From an uncultured Anaerococcus sp. (lineage in GTDB: Bacteria > Bacillota > Clostridia > Tissierellales > Peptoniphilaceae): a stretch of DNA of 46,801 nucleotides. Both the position numbers and the translations under genes were made by a program. The stretch's first letter is position 1. Each line of letters opens with the position of its first letter. The stretch spans positions 1 to 46,801 of the forward strand of contig NZ_CALTUX010000014.1 in the NCBI RefSeq assembly GCF_943912825.1, written 5' to 3'. The notes beneath the pieces are model-generated. The model saw nothing but the letters and a program-made list of their open reading frames with translations. It was not told the origin of the DNA and did not search any database. Of this stretch, positions 1 to 8,800 are shown in pieces.

Positions 1-138
1 GATACTGTAGGCAGAAACGAAAAGAAAATAAAAGAATATATACAAAATCAATTAAGAGAAGATTATTACACTGACCAAATAAGTATAAAGGAATATTATG
101 ACCCGTTTACGGGAAAGTCAGTAAATAAGAACAAATAA
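1..138 (+). CDS. IS200/IS605-family TnpA transposase, C-terminal fragment (5' end outside window)
   Basis: Frame 1 is open from the first base to TAA at 136-138 and gives the last 45 residues of a protein. It begins DTVGRNEKKIKEYI and ends IKEYYDPFTGKSVNKNK. The order 'VG-NE--I--YI--Q---D---DQ-S-KEY-DPF' is what I recall of the C-terminus of Y1 (HUH) TnpA transposases of the IS200/IS605 family, single-strand transposases that cut with one tyrosine. The catalytic part lies outside the window, so it cannot be seen whether the enzyme is intact. The hairpin-rich DNA that follows fits the right end of such an element. Confidence 0.72.
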   Translation, partial: DTVGRNEKKIKEYIQNQLREDYYTDQISIKEYYDPFTGKSVNKNK

Positions 139-263
139 AAAAACTGCTTAAGCAGTAGTTGGGATAGTGATGCATGTGACAGAATACTCGACAGCCCCAA
201 TAGGGGCGTGCCGGTATTCGCGCCTTATAGGCGCTGTGCAAACTACCAGCTAAGCTGGTAGTT
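1..263 (+). mobile_element. Right end of an IS200/IS605-type insertion sequence
   Basis: The TnpA tail is followed by about 125 non-coding bases packed with hairpins: a perfect palindrome at 143-156 (ACTGCTTAAGCAGT), GCCCC/GGGGC at 194-207, GCGCC/GGCGC at 220-234, and an 11 bp stem at 241-263 (AACTACCAGCT / AGCTGGTAGTT). A terminal imperfect palindrome without terminal inverted repeats is the right-end layout of IS200/IS605 elements and is read by TnpA as single-stranded DNA. The element stops about 40 bp before the transporter start at 303, so the insertion sits in that gene's promoter region. The exact right boundary and target site cannot be fixed without the left end. Confidence 0.68.
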
Positions 264-302
264 TTGATTGATGGTACAAAAAATTATATGAAAGGATTTA
301 TT

Positions 303-1877
303 ATGAAGAGATTTTTCTTATCCTTGCTAGCAGCCATCCTACTTATACCTGTAGGAAACGCTCATGCAAGCGAAGATGTGCTAAGAGTTGGCATGGAGGT
401 AAATTATGCCCCATACAACTTCTCAGAAACTAATGACGAAAATGGTGGCTATCCAGTAGCCAATTCGCCTGGAGAATATGCCAACGGCTACGATGTGAGA
501 TTTGCAGAAAAAATAGCAGACCACTTGGGCAAGAAGCTTGAGATTTACAAAATCGAATGGGACGGCCTAATCCCAGCCCTTACAAGCGGCAAGATTGATG
601 CAATCCTTGCTGGTATGAGCCCAACTGATGAAAGACGCAAGCAAATCGACTTCTCCCTCCCTTATTATAGGGCAAAGATGGTAGTCGTAGTGCCAAAAGA
701 TTCAAAATACAAGGATGCTAAGTCTATAAATGACTTTAAGGGAGCTAAGATTACAGGCCAGCTTGGTACCTTCCATGCCGATGTGGTCGACCAAATGGAG
801 GGAGTAGACAAGCAAGAACCAATGGATTCCTTCCCTACAATGATAGCTGCAACCAATGCCGGCACCCTGGATGGCTATGTATCAGAAGAAGCCGGTGCCC
901 AATCAGCTATTTCATCCAATCCAAAACTTACCTATATCAAATTTGATGATGATAAAAACTTCAAGACATCAGATGATGACACAACAATTGCAGTAGGCCT
1001 TGCCAAGGGCTCTCCAATGACTGAAGAAGTCAATGCCTACCTAAAGGACCTAGACATAGACAAGGTCCAAGATGAAATCATGACCGAAATGGTAAAAATT
1101 ACCACGGCAGAAGAAGTCCACAAGACCTTCTTTGAGGAAGTGAAGGATATTTGGGGCCAATATAAGGACCTCTTCCTAAAGGGTGTTGTAAATACCCTAT
1201 TAATCGCTATAATTTCAACAATACTTGGCTTTATCATAGGCCTAGTAGTGGCTGTAATAAGAAGGATAGATGTAAATAAAAAGACCAATCCAATCGGTTT
1301 TTATTTCCATAAATTCATCAATGCCCTACTTTCAATCTATGTAGAAGTCTTTAGGGGCACACCAATGATGGTTCAATCTGTAATCATCTTCTACGGTCTA
1401 AAACAATATTTTGATATAGACCTATCAACCATGTTTGCAGCCATCCTCATAGTATCAATCAATACAGGTGCCTACCTATCAGAGGTAGTTCGTGGTGGTA
1501 TAAATGCGGTAAATGCCGGCCAATTTGAAGCCTGCAAGGCAATAGGCATGAGCAATTCTCAGGCCATGGTCCACATAATCTTGCCACAGACAATCAAGAC
1601 AATCTTGCCATCTCTTGGTAATGAATTTGTTATAAACATCAAGGATACTTCAGTCCTAAACGTAATTTCAGTGACAGAGCTATTCTTCATGTCAAAATCT
1701 GTAGCAGGATCAACCTACCAATACTTCCCAACCTACCTAATAACAGCGGTAATTTACCTAGTTCTAACCTTTACAATCACAAGAATCCTTCTATTAATAG
1801 AAAGAAGATTTAACGATAGGGACTTTATCCTAGAATCATCAACAGGAGCAACAAATGTCAATAATTCAAGTAAATAA
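303..1877 (+). CDS. Amino-acid ABC transporter, fused substrate-binding protein and permease
   Basis: A 524-residue importer subunit for polar amino acids that joins the receptor and the membrane channel in one chain. A signal peptide (MKRFFLSLLAAILLIPVG) leads into an SBP_bac_3 domain (about 25-265; 'LRVGMEVNYAPYNF', 'GLIPALTSGKIDAILAGMS'). A BPD_transp_1 permease domain follows (about 285-510; 'FRGTPMMVQ', the EAA-loop region 'FEACKAIGMS'). The frame is open upstream to a TTG at 264, but AAAGGA at 290-295 lies 7 bases before ATG 303 and the signal peptide starts there, so I chose 303. The stop overlaps the ATPase start, so the two are translationally coupled. The ligand (glutamine, lysine/arginine or other) cannot be told from sequence. 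No promoter is visible between the insertion element and the gene. Confidence 0.93.
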   Translation: MKRFFLSLLAAILLIPVGNAHASEDVLRVGMEVNYAPYNFSETNDENGGYPVANSPGEYANGYDVRFAEKIADHLGKKLEIYKIEWDGLIPALTSGKIDAILAGMSPTDERRKQIDFSLPYYRAKMVVVVPKDSKYKDAKSINDFKGAKITGQLGTFHADVVDQMEGVDKQEPMDSFPTMIAATNAGTLDGYVSEEAGAQSAISSNPKLTYIKFDDDKNFKTSDDDTTIAVGLAKGSPMTEEVNAYLKDLDIDKVQDEIMTEMVKITTAEEVHKTFFEEVKDIWGQYKDLFLKGVVNTLLIAIISTILGFIIGLVVAVIRRIDVNKKTNPIGFYFHKFINALLSIYVEVFRGTPMMVQSVIIFYGLKQYFDIDLSTMFAAILIVSINTGAYLSEVVRGGINAVNAGQFEACKAIGMSNSQAMVHIILPQTIKTILPSLGNEFVINIKDTSVLNVISVTELFFMSKSVAGSTYQYFPTYLITAVIYLVLTFTITRILLLIERRFNDRDFILESSTGATNVNNSSK

Positions 1878-2589
1878 TTTAGAGAAAAAATTTGGTGACA
1901 ACCTAGTCCTAAAGGATATAAACCTAGAAGTCAACAAGGGCGAGGTTGTAACAATAATCGGCTCATCAGGATCTGGTAAGTCCACCCTCCTAAGGTGCTT
2001 AAACCTCCTAGAAGAGCCAACAAGCGGAGAGATTATCTATGAAGGAGCTAACATCCTCGACCACTCCTTTGACAGGAGAAAGTACAGGAGCCAGGTGGGC
2101 ATGGTATTCCAAAACTTCAACCTCTTTGCCAACAAAAATATCCTAGAAAATTGCATGATAGGCCAGGAAAAGGTCCTAAAAATTGACAAGGAAAAGGCAA
2201 GGGCAACTGCCATGAAATACCTAGCATCTGTAGGCATGGATCAGTATATAAATGCCAAACCAAGCCAGATATCAGGTGGTCAGCAACAAAGAGTGGCCAT
2301 AGCCCGTGCCCTCTGTATGAATCCAGAAATCCTACTTTTCGATGAGCCAACCAGTGCTCTAGACCCAGAAACTGTAGGAGAAGTATTAGATGTAATGACA
2401 AGTCTTGCAAAAAGTGGTATGACTATGGTAGTAGTAACTCACGAGATGGATTTTGCAAGAGATGTATCAGACAGGGTTCTCTTTATGGATAAGGGAATCA
2501 TCCTAGAAGAAGCAAGTGCAAAAGAAATCTTCGAAAATCCTAAAAACGAAAGGACAAAGGAATTCTTGAAGAGATTCTTAGATAATTAG
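1855..2589 (+). CDS. Amino-acid ABC transporter ATPase (GlnQ-like)
   Basis: A 244-residue ATPase of the polar amino-acid uptake family that powers the permease encoded just upstream. Walker A is GSSGSGKST (about residues 38-46), the Q-loop is in 'VGMVFQNFNLF', the ABC signature is SGGQQQRVAIARAL (about 141-154), Walker B is ILLFDEPTSALDP, and the switch histidine is in 'VVVTHEM'. The length is usual for the family. The start lies inside the last codons of the fused receptor/permease, with AGGAG just upstream, so the pair forms a two-gene operon that ends at the terminator after 2589. Confidence 0.95.
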   Translation: MSIIQVNNLEKKFGDNLVLKDINLEVNKGEVVTIIGSSGSGKSTLLRCLNLLEEPTSGEIIYEGANILDHSFDRRKYRSQVGMVFQNFNLFANKNILENCMIGQEKVLKIDKEKARATAMKYLASVGMDQYINAKPSQISGGQQQRVAIARALCMNPEILLFDEPTSALDPETVGEVLDVMTSLAKSGMTMVVVTHEMDFARDVSDRVLFMDKGIILEEASAKEIFENPKNERTKEFLKRFLDN

Positions 2590-2612
2590 ATGAAAAAAAT
2601 AAGACAAAGATT

Positions 2613-2646
2613 GATAGATAAGCAGGCTTTTGCTTATCTATCTTTT
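2613..2646 (+). terminator. Intrinsic terminator of the amino-acid transporter operon
   Basis: A perfect 12 bp stem (GATAGATAAGCA at 2613-2624, TGCTTATCTATC at 2631-2642) with a 6-base loop, followed by TTTT. It separates the transporter operon from murJ and covers the upstream TTG codon that could otherwise be taken as the murJ start. Confidence 0.8.
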
Positions 2647-2668
2647 GCTAAAAATGATTGGGGGAAAT

Positions 2669-4174
2669 ATGAATAATACGCTGATTTTGATGGTCCTAAA
2701 CCTAGTGGGCAAGCTATTTTCCTTCGTCAGGGAAATGATCTTCTCCTTCTTTTATGGGACAAGCGCCATAACAGATGCCTTTAACACATCAACAACGGCA
2801 GCAACCCTCATATTTTCAGTCATAACCTACGCCCTATCCAAAACCTATATCCCGACCTTTTCTAGGGTCAGCAAGGAAAGAGGAGAGGCAGCTGGAGATG
2901 AATTTACCAATGACCTTTTAAATTTCTCCCTATTTTTGTGCACAGTCATCACAATCCTTGGCCTAGTCTTTGCACCATATGTAGTAAAGCTCTTTGCCAT
3001 AGGCTATGATGGGGACAAATTAAAGATAGCAAGCCTTTTTATGAGGGCAGTCATCCTAACCATGTACCCAAATATCTACGCTGCAATCTTCTCATCATAT
3101 TTGCAAGTTAAGGGAGACTTCATAACCCCAGCCCTTCCCCTCCTCATCCTCAATGTGATCCTAGCCATCACAGTGGCTCTATCAAAGGGAAATATTTATA
3201 TAATGGCATTGGGCATATTTTTAGCCTACTTCCTCCAATTTATAATCTTTCCAGCAAGGATAAGGGCGGTAGGCTTTAAAAGGACCAGGGTCAAGTTTGA
3301 AATATCAGAAGATGTAAGAAGGCTCATAGTCCTATCCATCCCTACGATTTTTTCCATGGCAGCAGTCTACATCTCAACCATTGTAGACCAGTCCTTTGCA
3401 TCAATCGTAGCCAATGACGGAGGCGTGTCAGTTATAAACTACGCCTTAAAAATCCTAAGGATAGTCTCATCGACCTTCATCGTGCCCTTCCAAATCACAG
3501 CTTATCCTATAGTAGGAAGGCTAGCTGCAAATAAGGACCTGGAGGGCATGAAGGATATAACATCAAAGACCATGGTCAAAATCATGATCCTTTTCATCCC
3601 ATCACTTGTGGGCCTAATGGTCTTATCTAGACCAATAATCTCCTTCGTCTACATGAGGGGAGCCTTCTCCTATGAGGATATGATAAGAACAGCAGACGTC
3701 CTCTTTGCCTATACGATTTATCTGATAGGACCAGCCATAGCAGACCTCTTGTACCTATCATTTTTCTCCATGCAAAACACCAAAATCCCAACCATAATCT
3801 CCTTCTGCCAGCTAATCTGCAATGTAATCCTAGATTATGTCCTAGGCATGAGATATGGTCTTATGGGACTAGCAATGGCCACAACCTTCAGCCAATTCGT
3901 CCTAGTAGGACTTGCTAGTATCATGTATGTCAAATACTTTGGCAAGCTTGATATGAAATATATAATGAAAAATATAGGCAAGATATCTATCGCAGGTGGA
4001 GCGCTAGGAATTTTTGCTAATTACTTCTATAGGCTAAGGCCAGGCAATCTCTGGCTCATGGTTACTATAGCCCTAGCAGGAGCTATTTACCTAGCCTTAA
4101 TACTCGCCCTAAGAATCGACGGGGTCGATGAGATAAAAGAAAAATTTTTGAAGAAAGTAAAGAAAAATAAATAA
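2669..4174 (+). CDS. murJ: MurJ/MviN lipid II flippase
   Basis: A 501-residue polytopic membrane protein of the MVF (MurJ) family, which moves lipid II to the outer face of the membrane for peptidoglycan synthesis. The N-terminal stretch 'LVGKLFSFVREMIFSFFYG' followed by 'TDAFNTSTTAATLIF' is the typical MurJ start. About a dozen hydrophobic helices follow, then a short basic tail (KEKFLKKVKKNK). I start at ATG 2669, preceded by GGGGGAAAT. The frame is open to TTG 2630, but that codon sits in the terminator loop. The gene stands alone between two terminators. Related MATE-like flippases are the alternative but fit the N-terminus less well. Confidence 0.9.
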   Translation: MNNTLILMVLNLVGKLFSFVREMIFSFFYGTSAITDAFNTSTTAATLIFSVITYALSKTYIPTFSRVSKERGEAAGDEFTNDLLNFSLFLCTVITILGLVFAPYVVKLFAIGYDGDKLKIASLFMRAVILTMYPNIYAAIFSSYLQVKGDFITPALPLLILNVILAITVALSKGNIYIMALGIFLAYFLQFIIFPARIRAVGFKRTRVKFEISEDVRRLIVLSIPTIFSMAAVYISTIVDQSFASIVANDGGVSVINYALKILRIVSSTFIVPFQITAYPIVGRLAANKDLEGMKDITSKTMVKIMILFIPSLVGLMVLSRPIISFVYMRGAFSYEDMIRTADVLFAYTIYLIGPAIADLLYLSFFSMQNTKIPTIISFCQLICNVILDYVLGMRYGLMGLAMATTFSQFVLVGLASIMYVKYFGKLDMKYIMKNIGKISIAGGALGIFANYFYRLRPGNLWLMVTIALAGAIYLALILALRIDGVDEIKEKFLKKVKKNK

Positions 4175-4181
4175 GAAATTT

Positions 4182-4223
4182 AAAAGCCGCCAGGAGGTGT
4201 GAAATGATCCTGGCGGCTTTTTT
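4182..4223 (+). terminator. Intrinsic terminator after murJ
   Basis: A 14 bp inverted repeat, AAAAGCCGCCAGGA (4182-4195) and TCCTGGCGGCTTTT (4208-4221), flanked by A and T tracts. It lies 8 bases after the murJ stop. Confidence 0.9.
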
Positions 4224-4321
4224 GGGTTTGGATATATCCTTAGCCATGGTAATATTTGGTAGCGAGTATTTCCCTAAGAAGAATATTACGCCAAGGAATT
4301 AAAATAAAGTATGCACCAAGC

Positions 4322-4503
4322 ACCAGCTCCCATTTCGAACGTACGTGAGAAATCTCATGGTTCTTTATATCATGGGTTCTGTCGGTACATTGGTGATCTG
4401 TCTATACTAAATATAGTAGATACATGGCCCGATGTAGATACTAATCCCTCTATAAAATAAACCATGAGACCTCTCGACGCTACGCTTTGTCGAGGTGGGT
4501 GGT
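4322..4503. repeat. Structured ~180 bp repeat, copy 1 (full)
   Basis: The copy opens with a hairpin of the form TTTC-GA-ACGT/ACGT-GA-GAAA. Next come one arm of an outer stem (CTCATGGTT), a middle stem (ACATTGG ... CCCGATGT), the closing arm (AACCATGAG) and a last hairpin (CTCGAC ... GTCGAG). It is preceded by AAGGAATTAAAAT at 4293-4305. Copies 2-4 share the order and most stems, and differences fall where pairing is kept. No ORF fits all copies, so it is a nucleic-acid structure (RNA, or a folded DNA end) and not coding. Confidence 0.78.
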
Positions 4504-4603
4504 GTATTTTCCGTAGGGGTATTGGGTCCGTGGTAGGTTAAATTCTTAAGAGTTTTGTGAGGGTAGTATTATACTTAAGGAATTAAAATCACCTGTGGCG
4601 CCA

Positions 4604-4715
4604 GCACCCCTCCCATTTCGAACGTATGTGAGAAATCTCATGGTTCTTTTTATCTAGGGTTCTGTACTTACATCGGTGATCTGTTTATACTTAATGAAGT
4701 ACTTACATGGCCCGA
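4604..4715. repeat. Structured repeat, copy 2 (truncated at the 3' side)
   Basis: It matches copy 1 from the first hairpin through CATGGCCCGA, then the match stops and the outer closing arm (AACCATGAG) and last hairpin are missing. It carries the same upstream AAGGAATTAAAAT (4577-4589). The linker to copy 1 holds a 20 bp stretch at 4514-4533 that recurs between copies 3 and 4. The break lies about 40 bp from the end of the GIY-YIG pseudogene. Confidence 0.72.
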
Positions 4716-4754
4716 CGCACTGGCAAATCCATGCGACTCCTCCCCTTTTAAGAC

Positions 4755-5039
4755 TCAAAACAAATCATAATATAATTCCCTAAAATAAGGGTTCTGTGAT
4801 TCTATTAGGGCAAATTTCTTCTCACGCCTATAGTCCTTTATCTGAGCTTCCCTTTCTCTTGTGGCATAGAAGTCTTCTCCGTATTCCTAATATACTAATT
4901 TTGTAATATTGTATTTTGCTGTATATGAATTTGGATCCACATGGTTTTTATGTTCCCAGACTCTTTTTGCTAGGTCGTGGGTATGACCGACATAGGTTCT
5001 GTAATTATCTTTGTTTATTAGGATATAGACGTAGTACAT
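4755..5039 (-). pseudogene. GIY-YIG endonuclease-like gene with an in-frame TAG
   Basis: Reading minus from ATG 5039 to TGA 4755 gives 95 codons: MYYVYILINKDN..YRTYVGHTHDLAKRVWEH, then NITKLVY, a TAG at 4889-4887, and EYGEDFYATREREAQIKDYR..LIESQNPYFRELYYDL. It matches the small single-domain GIY-YIG (YhbQ/UPF0213-like) proteins across its whole length: 'VYI..YVG', the 'R--EH' motif, 'REKQLK'-like REAQIK, and 'LIES-NP---DLY'. AAAAGGGG precedes the ATG. In relatives the codon at the stop is normally part of 'LVYYE', so one base change (TAT/TAC to TAG) explains it. The rest of the frame is intact, which suggests recent loss, though readthrough or a sequencing error is possible. It lies between repeat copies 2 and 3. 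Confidence 0.75.
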
Positions 5040-5175
5040 GATATTTAAACCCCTTTTCTTTTATTATATTATATTTATATGATAAGGGGAAGTTTATTTT
5101 CAAATTTTGATGATTCCTAAAATTATTATAAATACAATATTCCGTTTCTATTTCAAGAAAAAATAAGTGACCAGC

Positions 5176-5353
5176 ACCAGCTCCCATTTCGAGCTTTGCG
5201 AGAAATCTCATGGTTTCGTATATTTAGGGTTCTGTGAATACATCGGTGATTGGTCTATAGAAACTAAGTACGGACATGGCCCGATGTAGATACTAATCGC
5301 TATTTATAATGAACCATGAGACCCCTCGTCGCTGTTGCTCTGTCGGGGTGGGA
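5176..5353. repeat. Structured repeat, copy 3 (full)
   Basis: The first hairpin here is TTTC-GA-GC-TTT-GC-GA-GAAA. The conserved GA/GA internal loop is kept while the outer helix differs from copies 1-2 (ACGT/ACGT). The outer stem CTCATGGTT / AACCATGAG and the middle stem TACATCGG / CCCGATGTA are present. The last hairpin is CCCC/GGGG based in place of CTCGAC/GTCGAG. Confidence 0.78.
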
Positions 5354-5458
5354 GTTCGTTTGATTCATAGGGGTATTGGGTCCGTGGTTTGTTAAATTCC
5401 TAATAGTTTTGTGAGTGTTGTATTACACTTAAGGAATTAAAATCACATATGGCGAAAG

Positions 5459-5636
5459 TACCCCTCTCATTTCGAGCTTTGCGAGAAATCTCATGGTTCT
5501 TTTTATTGGGTGGTTCTGTGTGTACATCGATTATTGGTCTATAGAAACTAAATACGGACATGGCCCGATGTAGGTACTCATCCCTATTTATAAAGAACTA
5601 TGAGACCCCTCCTCACGATGTTCGCTCGGGGTGGGT
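5459..5636. repeat. Structured repeat, copy 4 (full)
   Basis: It is nearly the same as copy 3 in the first hairpin. The outer closing arm reads AACTATGAG, still able to pair with CTCATGGTT through G-U. The middle stem is weakened (TACATCG). The upstream AAGGAATTAAAAT (5431-5443) and the 20 bp linker block at 5368-5387 match those between copies 1 and 2, so copies 1-2 and 3-4 look like one two-copy unit that was duplicated. Confidence 0.78.
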
Positions 5637-5765
5637 GTGCGTTAGGTCCGTAAAGGTATGTGATTCGTTGTGTACTTATATTTTGATGTGTAATGGGGAT
5701 ATTATATATAGAGTATTAAAATAAAATATATTTCCAGGCAACTTTCACATTTACCAAATCCCCAA

Positions 5766-5807
5766 CAAAAAACTGACCCCGTCTGGGATTTCCCAGACTG
5801 GAGTCAG
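5766..5807 (-). terminator. Intrinsic terminator of the giant adhesin gene
   Basis: The inverted repeat CTGACCCCGTCTGGGA (5773-5788) pairs with TCCCAGACTGGAGTCAG (5791-5807), with a small mismatch. On the minus strand it is followed by TTTTTGTTG, and it lies about 27 bases after the stop codon at 5834. Confidence 0.8.
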
Positions 5808-5833
5808 TAAAAATATTTTTTTATTTCAGACTA

Positions 5834-8800
5834 TCAATTGTTTCCAATTTCTAATCTTTTGTTTTTCTTCCTAGAGTAGTAATATCCGGCTAGTACCATG
5901 AAGAACAATCCGATTGCTGTGAAAATTGCTGTTCCCACACTCTTTGTGAATGGGTATTCTGCTTTTTTATTTTCTACCTGGATTGGAGCTTTTGTATCAT
6001 GGTCTGCATAGATTGGTTTATTTTCTGCTAGTGCCTTGACATTTAGCTTATCATTAACATTATCCTCTACTGCTGAATCAAAGATTAATTCAAATAGCTG
6101 GTCTGCTGCACCTGTATTGTTGTTATCATCTAACTTACCAGAAAATTCCATTACAATTGCATCTGTTGTTGTAAGAGGCTCATCTGTAGTAGATGTTTCA
6201 CCAAGCATATCCTTTAGTCCATATCTTGAACCTGTGATATTACCGGCAGTTGTAAAGCTAACAGCGTCAACTTCCCTGTAGTCTTTTGCTTCTAATTCAG
6301 CTATAGATTTCTTTTCGCCTTTTTTAGCGTCCGGATTCTTTTTAAGAATAGCTACATTGACTAATCCACCAATACCATCTTTATGTGTTGCACCATACTT
6401 AGGTGTAATCTTCCAGTCATTTTCCTTGATACGGATATATGACTGATAAGATGGAATAGTAATTTCTTTGTGGTTAGGGTTAATAATTATCCTTTGCCTG
6501 AATGTCTTCTTATCCTTGTCATAGGAAATAATCTCGCTTGAGATTTGTCCCTTATCACTTGACTTATGACTTGCCTTTATTGGGTCTTTTTCATAAGTTT
6601 GGACCTTGCCATTTTCTAGCTTAAATTCTCTAATCTTGCCTGGTACCTTGGTATAACCACCTGGTGCCTTGGTTTCTACAAGGGCGTAGTAGCCGTCTTT
6701 GGAGATAGGAAGTCTGAACTTACCATCTTTGCCAGATTTGACTGTCATGATAACTTCTTGTTCCTCGCCTTTTACAGTCTTCTTAACTTTAAGAGGTGAG
6801 TAATCTTTATCAGTATCCTTTTCTTTGTAATGAACTTCAAATTCAGCACCCTCAAGCTTCTTAGACTTATCATTTGCATCGACTTTTTCAAACTCGATTT
6901 CCTTGTAGTTTACAACATCAATTGGTTCTACACTTACAGGTTCTGTTACTGTTTCAGTATTCGCATCTCCTGTCGAGCCTAGCATAGCTCCTATCGATCC
7001 TATTAATGATTGTGGCTTTTCTACTGGTTTTTCCTTGACAACTTGTCTTGTAATTACTCCATCTTCACCAACGGTAAATTCTACTATATGGCCTTCTATC
7101 TTTCCGTATCCTTCTGGGGCTTCGGTTTCTATTAGGGCATATTTACCAGCTTCTAGTTTTTCATACTTAACTAGGCCGTCCTTGTCAGAAGTTTTTTCTG
7201 AACCTTGGACCACTACCCAGTTTTTACCATCTTGGGTGTTTTCGTAATACCTTTCGAGTTTGAACTTAGCTCCTTGTAGAATCTTACCATCTTGGTCTAT
7301 CTTCTTGAAGTTTATTTCATTCTTAGGGTTGATTGCATCTATTTCAAGCTTAGCACTTGCTGAGGTCTTGTTTTCAAAGATACGAACTCCATTTGTTCTT
7401 TCTACATATGGTTGTTCATATACATTTTTAACATTGCCATAATAATCGTAAGTGTAAACTTTATTAAATAGTTTTGCGTAGGTATCGTAAGATGCGATAT
7501 CCTTCTTATCTACCTGGCCTGTTACCTTTAAGATAAAGGAGTTATACTCGCTATATGGTCCTAGGGTTATATCTACATTTTCATCAGCCTTTGGTTGGTA
7601 ATAACCATACCAGCTGTGCCAGTTGAGGTTATTACTTGATTCATCCACACCAAATGATTTTGGCATGTCTTGATTTACAAAATCTTGAATTGTATCTCTC
7701 TTAAAAGTGTTGTAATTATAATAGTTATAACCATTTTGTTTTAGGTTTATAACATCTACCCTTAAGTTTTTGACATCTTCACTTGGCTTGTACCTAAATG
7801 TTACTGGGTCAGATGAACTTTTCATATTCCTATTGATATAGAAGTATTGAACAAATTCTCCGCTTTCCCTATCAAAGCTTACTATCTTTGATGTCATATT
7901 TAGGCCATAGATTTCTGCCATATTAAGGTCATAGTCTACATTAATACTATTTTTGGTAAAGTCTGTATCCTTTATTCCCATGCCAACTTGTACGTTTTGA
8001 GTAGAGTTTTTAACCTTCATCAAGTTGATATGGGCTGTGATGGTATTAGCAAAATCAGTCTTGTTGTATTGGTCGGCGTATGATGTGAAGACGTAGGTGA
8101 GTGTGCCCGCTTCCTTATCATACTTAGCCTTGGCTATTGTACCGACTCCATCTGCGAATAAGTCTAGGTTTTGAGATTTTTCTTTCATTATTCCTTCAAG
8201 GTCGATGTTGTCAGTTAACTTAATTGTAAAGTAGTCACCAGCTTTTATTGCTGTGTCATCTTTTATCTTGAAAGTATTATCGAAGGATAATGCATGACCC
8301 TTGTGTGGGTGAATCTTTGAATTTCCTTCATTTTCTGTTCCATCATTTCCATCAGGTCTTAGAACTGACATTTTTGATGTCATTTCTATACTCTTAGAAA
8401 TATCTCTATCTCCGACATCACTGTCATTGATGTATGGGTCTAGTCCAACACCACCGACTGTGAATCTCCATTTTTTACCCTTGTTTTGGTAGCCTTTTGG
8501 AGCCTTAGTCTCTTCTAGTTCGTATTGGCCGATTGGAAGTTCGTCAAAGACGATTTTTCCATCTTGACCTACAGTTTTTGTATAAACTCCGTCATTTTTA
8601 TTTGGATCTTCATCTGTTATATGTCTACTAATTCTAGTTAGCTTAAACTCTGCGCCTGGAAGTAGGTGTTTATCGTCATCGTACTTAGTAAGGGTTACCT
8701 TACCTTTTCCTGGAACTTCGTTGATAATCTTACCCATGTTCTTGGCAGTAGCACTTGTTACATAGTCAACTAGCTTACCATCTTCTGGTGTGATTGGTTT

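Larger units (their letters stand above)
4224..5760. other. Gene-poor repeat island between murJ and the giant adhesin
   Basis: About 1.5 kb with no intact gene. It contains the four structured repeats, their shared linkers, the broken GIY-YIG gene, and at 5640-5740 a decayed linker-like stretch with 'GTCCGT' and 'GTATTAAAATAAAA'. The small open frame on the minus strand at 5005-5211 runs through a repeat and the pseudogene leader and resembles nothing. Confidence 0.6.

Noticed and set aside
264..302. TTG 264 as start of the fused amino-acid transporter gene
   Set aside because: It overlaps the edge of the insertion element. The signal peptide and ribosome site both point to ATG 303.
2630..2668. 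TTG 2630 as start of murJ
   Set aside because: It is in the loop of a strong terminator. ATG 2669 has a good ribosome site and the MurJ N-terminus.
5005..5211. Minus-strand open frame of 68 codons
   Set aside because: It spans part of repeat copy 3 and the leader of the GIY-YIG pseudogene in another frame. The translation resembles no protein, and the GIY-YIG frame explains the region better.
4322..5636. CRISPR array
   Set aside because: Units are ~180 bp with ~100 bp conserved linkers and no short unique spacers, and no cas genes are near.
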